Below, piece after piece: positions 7,869-12,788 of a stretch of DNA of 12,788 nucleotides. A model generated the notes under the pieces. The model saw only the letters and a list, made by a program, of their open reading frames with translations, did not search any database and had not been told where the DNA came from. The number at the start of each line of letters is the position of its first letter. Position 1 is the stretch's first letter. The position numbers were made by a program, and so were the translations under genes. The stretch comes from an uncultured Collinsella sp. (GTDB lineage: Bacteria; Actinomycetota; Coriobacteriia; Coriobacteriales; Coriobacteriaceae): contig CAKUGT010000033.1 in the NCBI GenBank assembly GCA_934654795.1, forward strand, positions 1 through 12,788. Reading direction: 5' to 3'.

Positions 7869-8904
7869 TTCCGCCGACCTCGCCTCGTGCGAGTCTGCAG
7901 ATATTCAGCGACGCATCCTCGAGCTCATCGAGGGTGCGTCCTCCATTGCGATTTCGGGACACACTTCTCCCGATGGCGACGCCCTGGGCTCCGTGTTGGG
8001 TCTGGGCCTCTCGCTTATGAAGTTTTTCCCTAACAAGGACATTGCCCTGCTGCTGGCAGACGATGACCCGGTTCCGCGCATCTACCGCTTTATGGAAGGC
8101 TCCGATCGCCTGGTACCGGCATCTGCGTATACCGGCAATCCGGACCTGTTCATCTCGGTGGACGTGCCGGTCGTCGAGCGTCTCAATAATTCTGCCGAGG
8201 TGCTTCGTCGCTCCAAGCATGTGGTGTGCTTCGATCACCATCCGGCGCGCGAGGAGTTTGCCGAGCTCAGCCTGAGGCGCGTCGAAGCTGCAGCCTGCGC
8301 CATGATCATCGACCGCTTCTTGGACAATTGCGGCATTGTCGCACGTGATGGCGTTGCGACCTGCCTGCTGTGTGGCTTGGTTACCGATACCGGCCGTTTC
8401 CAGTACCAAAACGCCGATGCCGCCGCGTTCCATGCAGCCTCGCGTCTTGTTGCCCACGGTGCCGATCCGGCGCGTGTGGCACTCGAGGTTTACCAGAGCA
8501 TGCGCGTTGAGTTTTTGCACCTCAAGTCCATCGTTATGGGTCGCATCAAGACGGTGGCCCACGGGCGCGTTGCGTATAGTTACGCGTACCAGAGTGACCT
8601 TGAGGCTTGCGGTGTCACCTCGGATGAGTGCGACGGCCTGGTTGACGTGGTGCGCTCGGTGATGGGCGTCGAGGTCTGCCTGTTCCTGAAGGGCATTGAG
8701 GGCGATACCAAGGTGCGCGGCAACCTGCGCTCCAAGGGCGACCTCAACGTGTCCGAGATCGCTGCTGCCTTTGGCGGAGGCGGACATCCCGCTGCCGCCG
8801 GTTTCTCCAACAACGGAACGATTCTCGAGACGCTTACCGTTGCACTTCCCATGCTTGCCGAGCTGGTAGGGGAGGATCCCGCTTCGGTGACCGTCGAGCT
8901 TTAA
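7861..8904 (+). CDS. DHH/DHHA1 family phosphoesterase, NrnA-like (oligoribonuclease / pAp phosphatase)
   Basis: Encodes 347 residues with the full set of DHH metal-binding motifs: HTSPDGD (H34, D38, D40), D101 in SVDVPVVERL, the DHH box DHHP (D125, H126, H127), and D176 in GLVTDTGRF. The C-terminal DHHA1 substrate-binding domain ends with the glycine-rich GGGGHPAAAGF (305-315). In Bacillus and Mycobacterium, proteins of this architecture degrade short oligoribonucleotides (nanoRNA) and dephosphorylate pAp, and some hydrolyse cyclic dinucleotides. Which activity dominates here cannot be read from sequence. The ATG overlaps the end of rbfA by 8 nt and has AGGAGG (7846-7851) inside rbfA. The position between rbfA and truB is typical of Gram-positives and links it to RNA metabolism. 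Confidence 0.92.
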   Translation: MTNSADLASCESADIQRRILELIEGASSIAISGHTSPDGDALGSVLGLGLSLMKFFPNKDIALLLADDDPVPRIYRFMEGSDRLVPASAYTGNPDLFISVDVPVVERLNNSAEVLRRSKHVVCFDHHPAREEFAELSLRRVEAAACAMIIDRFLDNCGIVARDGVATCLLCGLVTDTGRFQYQNADAAAFHAASRLVAHGADPARVALEVYQSMRVEFLHLKSIVMGRIKTVAHGRVAYSYAYQSDLEACGVTSDECDGLVDVVRSVMGVEVCLFLKGIEGDTKVRGNLRSKGDLNVSEIAAAFGGGGHPAAAGFSNNGTILETLTVALPMLAELVGEDPASVTVEL

Positions 8905-8919
8905 CTTTTTGGATGGTAC

Positions 8920-9852
8920 ATGGCTCGTCGTACGCCTTCTCAACTGAATATGCTGCTCGCCGTCGATAAGCCGGTGGGCTGTACGTCCCACGATGTGGTT
9001 TCGCAATGCCGACGCGCCCTCCATGAGCGGCGCGTCGGCCATGCCGGCACGCTCGACCCCATGGCATCGGGTGTCATGGTGGTGGGCGTGGGCCAGGCCA
9101 CCCGTCTGCTGGGCATGCTCACGCTCGATACCAAAAGCTATGTCGCCGCCATTTCGTTTGGCGCCGAGACCAATACCGATGATGCGGAGGGCGAGGCGGT
9201 CCGCACGGTGGCTGTTGCCAACGAGCTCCGCGATCCTGCCTATGCCCGTGAGCGCTTGGCCGCTATGCTGGGTCCGCAGATGCAGGTGCCGCCGGCGTTT
9301 TCGGCTATCTCGGTCAATGGCGTTCGCGCCTACAAATCTGCTCGCGAGGGCAATGCGGTGGACCTACCTCCGCGTCCCGTCGAGGTCTATGCCGCCGACC
9401 TGATTGCCGTGGGCGGCGAAGGTGATGCGTGTGTGTGGACCGTGGCGTTCTCGGTGAGCAAGGGCACCTATATCCGTGCGCTCGCTCGCGACTTGGGCCG
9501 CGCCTGCGAGAGCGCCGCGCACATTTCTGCGCTGCGCCGCACGGCCTCCGGTGTTGTTTCCATTGGCGCTTGTCATGCGGTTGAGGAGCTTTCTCCCGAG
9601 TCCGCGGCTGGCTTTGCCCTGGATCCCATTGCAGCCCTGGGCGCCACGCGTGTTGACTTGCCTGGCAATCTTGCCGACGATCTGCTCTGCGGCCGACGCA
9701 TTCCCGTTGAGCGTGCGTTTGCCGATTTTGATGCCTCGAAGGCGCCTTTTGCGTTGGTGCTCGATGGGGGACTCAAGGCGCTCGCCCGCATCGAAAGTGG
9801 CCGCTTTGTCATGGAGCACGTGTTTCCGCAGGCAATCGGCGGTGTTCGATGA
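8920..9852 (+). CDS. truB: tRNA pseudouridine(55) synthase TruB
   Basis: A 310-residue enzyme that converts U55 in the T-loop of tRNAs to pseudouridine. The motif GHAGTLDPMASGVM carries the catalytic aspartate D46 (E. coli D48); the conserved Tyr is Y74 (E. coli Y76) and the active-site Arg is R186 in SKGTYIRALARDLG. The insert AETNTDDAEGE and MQVPPAFSAISVNGVRAY are typical. The C-terminal part (about 235-310) fits a degenerate PUA-like domain. The ATG at 8920 gives a short basic leader (MARRTPSQ) before LLAVDKP, as in relatives. Its Shine-Dalgarno is weak (GGA at 8911-8913); an in-frame ATG at 8950 is the alternative start. It begins 15 nt after the DHH gene and overlaps ribF by 4 nt (ATGA). 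Confidence 0.95.
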   Translation: MARRTPSQLNMLLAVDKPVGCTSHDVVSQCRRALHERRVGHAGTLDPMASGVMVVGVGQATRLLGMLTLDTKSYVAAISFGAETNTDDAEGEAVRTVAVANELRDPAYARERLAAMLGPQMQVPPAFSAISVNGVRAYKSAREGNAVDLPPRPVEVYAADLIAVGGEGDACVWTVAFSVSKGTYIRALARDLGRACESAAHISALRRTASGVVSIGACHAVEELSPESAAGFALDPIAALGATRVDLPGNLADDLLCGRRIPVERAFADFDASKAPFALVLDGGLKALARIESGRFVMEHVFPQAIGGVR

Positions 9853-10856
9853 TGTTGTCCGCTCGCGAGCTCGCGCGTATCTTTTTCGCGGGCGAGTCGG
9901 ACGAGGCTCGCATCGTTACTGCCGATGCGTTTGATGAGTGCGAGCACTTGGGTGCCGCATCGATTGCCATCGGCGTGTTCGATGGCGTGCACCGTGGACA
10001 CCAGGAGCTCATTGCCGCGCTTGTTAGCGACGCGCGCGCCCATGACTGTAAGGCGGTCGTGGTCACTTTCGATCCCGATCCGGACGTTGTGGTGAGTCCT
10101 TCGCCCGCTCAAAAATTGATGACGACGGCCGACCGTCTACATGCCTTGGCTCAGACCGGGGTCGATGCGGTAGTGGCCGTTCCCTTTACGCCTGAGGTTG
10201 CGGCGCTTGACCATGTCGGTTTTCTCGCATTGCTGTCGCGCGTGGTTGACATTCGCTCGATTCGCGTTGGTAGTGACTTTAGGCTGGGTCGCGGCGGTGC
10301 TGCTGGTGTTGCCGAGATGCGCGCCTGGGGTTCCGAGCGCGGCACTGACGTGTATGGTCACGACCTGCTTTGCGAGGGCGGGGAGGCCATTTGCGCCACC
10401 CGCATTCGTCACGAGCTGGGACAGGGCCATGTGGAGCTTGCTGCTGGGCTACTTGGCCGCCCGTATATGGTGCGCGGCGGCGTTATTCGCGGCCGTCACG
10501 AGGGTTCTGGCATGGGCTTTCCCACGGCAAACCTGCAGGTTCCCGATGGCATTCAGGTGCCTGCCGATGGCGTGTATGAGGGTCTGGTGCTGGTCGATGA
10601 CACCGCGTGGCCCGCTGCTGTCAACGTCGGACTGCCGCCGACGTATGCCGACGATGCCGCATCTGCGCATCTCGAGGCCAACTTAATTGGTTATACGGGC
10701 GACCTGTACGGCACTTCCGTTTCGCTGGCGTTTACGCGCTGGCTGCGTCCCTCGCGTGTGTTCGAATCGCTGGATGAGTTGATCTCGACCGTCGAGGGTA
10801 ATATCGAAGATATTCGTCACAACTTGGGCGAGCAGGGGGTGAGCATCCGTGATTAG
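9849..10856 (+). CDS. ribF: Bifunctional riboflavin kinase / FAD synthetase RibF
   Basis: A 335-residue enzyme that phosphorylates riboflavin to FMN and adenylylates FMN to FAD. The N-terminal nucleotidyltransferase domain has GVFDGVHRGH (42-51) and ends with the TRIR motif (184-187), here ICATRIR where ISSTRIR is common. The C-terminal riboflavin kinase domain (about 200-325) has GFPTAN (223-228), VPADGVYEG, NVGLPPTY, AHLEANL and SLAFTRWLRP. Length is slightly above the usual 305-320. The start overlaps the truB stop (ATGA); a second ATG immediately follows at 9852. No strong Shine-Dalgarno is visible, only GGCGGT near 9838-9843, so it may rely on coupling to truB. truB-ribF adjacency is common in Gram-positives, where rpsO often follows; here dnaG does. 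Confidence 0.95.
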   Translation: MMLSARELARIFFAGESDEARIVTADAFDECEHLGAASIAIGVFDGVHRGHQELIAALVSDARAHDCKAVVVTFDPDPDVVVSPSPAQKLMTTADRLHALAQTGVDAVVAVPFTPEVAALDHVGFLALLSRVVDIRSIRVGSDFRLGRGGAAGVAEMRAWGSERGTDVYGHDLLCEGGEAICATRIRHELGQGHVELAAGLLGRPYMVRGGVIRGRHEGSGMGFPTANLQVPDGIQVPADGVYEGLVLVDDTAWPAAVNVGLPPTYADDAASAHLEANLIGYTGDLYGTSVSLAFTRWLRPSRVFESLDELISTVEGNIEDIRHNLGEQGVSIRD

Positions 10857-12788
10857 CGATGAGGAAAAAGACCAGGTACGCGCTGCGTCTGACCTGGTTG
10901 CCATCGTGCAGGAAACGGTTGAGCTCAAGCCCCGCGGCCATGAGTTTTGGGGTTGCTGCCCCTTCCATGGCGAAAAGACGCCGTCCTTCCACATTATCCC
11001 CGCCACGCAGGTCTGGCACTGCTTTGGCTGCGGCGAAGGCGGCGACGTCTTCACTTATATCATGAAGCGCGAGAACCTGAGCTTTCCCGAGTCAATCCGT
11101 TATTTGGCCGATCGCGCGGGTATTGAGTTGCACGACACTGGAGATCGCCGTGAGCGCGGTACCAAGCGTGCCCGCATCTACGATCTGTGCGCCGAGACCG
11201 CCCAGTTCTACCACACCATGCTTATGCGCGGTAAGGATGGCCGTCCACGCGAGTACTTTGCCAGCCGCGGCATGGGTGGCGACGTCTGCCGCCGCTACTG
11301 CCTGGGTTTTGCACCGGGCCGTAACGCGCTGGTGTCGCACCTGTCCCAGGCGGGTTTTACCCCGCAGGAGATGATCGACGCCAACGTTGCCGTGAGCCGC
11401 GGGCGCGGGCAGCTTGCCGACCGCTTCTACGACCGCGTAATGTTTCCCATCTTTGACGAACAGGGTCACAACATTGCCTTTGGTGGTCGCATCATGGGTG
11501 ACGGCCAGCCCAAGTACCTCAATACCGCTGAGACGAGCGTGTTCCATAAAAAGCGAAACCTCTACGGCTTTAATTGGGCCAAGGAGTTTATCGTCGCGCA
11601 GGATACGGCCATCGTGGTGGAGGGCTATACCGACTGCATCGCCTGCTGGGAGGCGGGGATTAAAAACGTTGTCGCTACGCTGGGCACCGCACTCACGGAG
11701 CATCACGTCAAGACGCTCACCCGCTTTGCCAAGCGCATCGTCTATATGTTTGACGGAGACGCCGCGGGCCAGAAGGCCGCCCGTCGCGCGATTCAGTTTA
11801 TTGAGCAGGATTCGATGGACCTGCGCTGCGTGGTGCTGCCCGACGGCAACGATCCCATGGAGTTCATCACGGCGCACGGCGGAGAGGAGCTGCAGAAACG
11901 CATTGACGCCGCCGAGCCGCTCATGGACTTTGTCTACCGTTCGCTGCAGGAGTCGAGCGACATCACCACGCCGGGCGGTCGCGCGAAGGCGCTTGAGGAC
12001 GCGCTGACGCTCATCTATCCGCTGCGCGACAGCTACATGATCGATACGTACTTTATTCAGATTGCCGACCTGCTTGGCTTGGATTTGGAGACGGTGCGCG
12101 CGAGCTCGGGCCGTGTATTTCGCGACGTTGCCAAGCGCGAGGATGCGGAGCGCCGCCGCGAGCAGAACTATGAGCGTCAGCGCGCGCAGGGCGAGCGCTC
12201 TGGTGGCGCGGGCGGTCGGGCGACTGGTTCGCCGGGGGCGTCGCGCGGCGCTTGGGCGTCGGGCGCCACGCCGCCGGTGTCTGCGCCGGTCGAGGAGGAG
12301 CCGTACGACTACGTCCCGCTCGAGGCCTACGGGGCCGCGCCGGTCGAGGTCGTCGACGACATGCCGCCGATCGATGTTCCTGCCGGAATGGATGTCGCAC
12401 CTGCTGGAGCCGCTCCGACTGCCGCGTCCTCCGCAATGCCGATGGTTCTGACCGACCTGGAACGCAAGTCCCTGGCAGGGGAGCGCGAGCTGCTGACGAT
12501 GCTCACCAGCTATCCCGACCTTTTCCGCACGTATGCCGATCGCATCTGCTCCATCGAGTGGGTCGATCCGCGTCACGAGTCCATTGCGTGGGCCGTGCTG
12601 GCAACGCCGCCGGGTACCGACCCTGCGGCTTGCATGGATGCGGCGCGTTCGGTGTGCCCCGAGGCGGCAACGCTTGTGAGTGCCGGGCGCATCTCGGCGA
12701 CGAGCAAACATCCTACCGAGACGAACATCGTCTTTATGCTCGATACGCTCGAGCTCTACACCATCAAGCGTCGCATGCGCGCCGCACA
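10849..12788 (+). CDS. dnaG: DNA primase DnaG, 5' part (3' end outside window)
   Basis: An open frame of 646 codons runs off the window end. Primase makes RNA primers at the replication fork. It shows the CHC2 zinc finger C37-X2-H40-X17-C58-X2-C61, the RNA-polymerase-like domain (YLADRAGIEL, RFYDRVMFPI), and a TOPRIM domain with EGYTD (E258-D262), ATLGTALT and DGDAAG (D302, D304). A Gly/Ala/Pro-rich and then acidic linker follows (about 433-534), then a helical region beginning TDLERKSLAGERELL, probably the helicase-binding domain. The start is taken as GTG 10849-10851 because no in-frame ATG precedes the domain, the N-terminus ISDEEKDQVRAASDLV fits primases, and AGGGGG (10834-10839) lies 9 nt upstream. 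It overlaps ribF by 8 nt. At 646+ residues it is longer than E. coli DnaG (581), mostly because of the linker. Confidence 0.96.
   Translation, partial: MISDEEKDQVRAASDLVAIVQETVELKPRGHEFWGCCPFHGEKTPSFHIIPATQVWHCFGCGEGGDVFTYIMKRENLSFPESIRYLADRAGIELHDTGDRRERGTKRARIYDLCAETAQFYHTMLMRGKDGRPREYFASRGMGGDVCRRYCLGFAPGRNALVSHLSQAGFTPQEMIDANVAVSRGRGQLADRFYDRVMFPIFDEQGHNIAFGGRIMGDGQPKYLNTAETSVFHKKRNLYGFNWAKEFIVAQDTAIVVEGYTDCIACWEAGIKNVVATLGTALTEHHVKTLTRFAKRIVYMFDGDAAGQKAARRAIQFIEQDSMDLRCVVLPDGNDPMEFITAHGGEELQKRIDAAEPLMDFVYRSLQESSDITTPGGRAKALEDALTLIYPLRDSYMIDTYFIQIADLLGLDLETVRASSGRVFRDVAKREDAERRREQNYERQRAQGERSGGAGGRATGSPGASRGAWASGATPPVSAPVEEEPYDYVPLEAYGAAPVEVVDDMPPIDVPAGMDVAPAGAAPTAASSAMPMVLTDLERKSLAGERELLTMLTSYPDLFRTYADRICSIEWVDPRHESIAWAVLATPPGTDPAACMDAARSVCPEAATLVSAGRISATSKHPTETNIVFMLDTLELYTIKRRMRAA

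Noticed and set aside
11092..12711. Long open frame of 539 codons on the - strand opposite dnaG
   Set aside because: It is a mirror of a GC-rich gene with biased third positions. Its protein is Arg/His/Ala-rich with no recognisable domain, and the + strand frame is clearly DnaG.

Overview
The window is GC-rich, strongly coding chromosomal sequence with C or G at most third codon positions. It looks like a housekeeping locus of a high-GC Gram-positive bacterium. The protein sequences and the gene order rimP-nusA-infB-rbfA-DHH-truB-ribF-dnaG suggest a member of the Coriobacteriia, perhaps Collinsella. That assignment rests on general resemblance and not on a database search.

Left part (1-2529): the 3' two thirds of leuS (leucyl-tRNA synthetase, + strand, 5' end outside the window) converges on a small lipoprotein gene on the - strand. 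A strong hairpin with A and T tracts on either side lies between them and can terminate transcription from both directions.

Middle (2530-2897): a gene-free divergent region. It ends in a near-consensus promoter (TTGCAC, 17 bp, TATAGT) followed, only about 20 to 50 nt after the expected start, by a perfect intrinsic terminator. The first gene, rimP, begins just after the terminator. This is the layout of a transcription attenuator in front of the rimP-nusA-infB operon.

Right part (2898-12788): one long co-directional gene train, rimP, nusA, infB, rbfA, a DHH/DHHA1 phosphoesterase (nrnA-like), truB, ribF and dnaG (3' end outside the window). The junctions are tight: 1 nt for rimP/nusA, 11 nt for infB/rbfA, 8-nt overlap for rbfA/DHH, 15 nt for DHH/truB, 4-nt overlap for truB/ribF and 8-nt overlap for ribF/dnaG. 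The only wide junction is the 90-nt nusA/infB spacer, which holds two hairpins instead of the usual ylxR and ylxQ genes. The products cover ribosome maturation (RimP, RbfA), transcription elongation and termination (NusA), translation initiation (IF2), RNA turnover (DHH protein), tRNA modification (TruB), flavin cofactor synthesis (RibF) and replication priming (DnaG).

No mobile element, CRISPR array, tRNA or rRNA was seen, and I found no clearly new multi-gene system. The points most worth checking are the rimP-leader attenuator, a putative CCCH zinc-binding extension at the NusA C-terminus, the missing ylxR/ylxQ, the coupling of dnaG to the nusA-infB operon, and the loss of two cysteines in the fMet-tRNA-binding domain of IF2.
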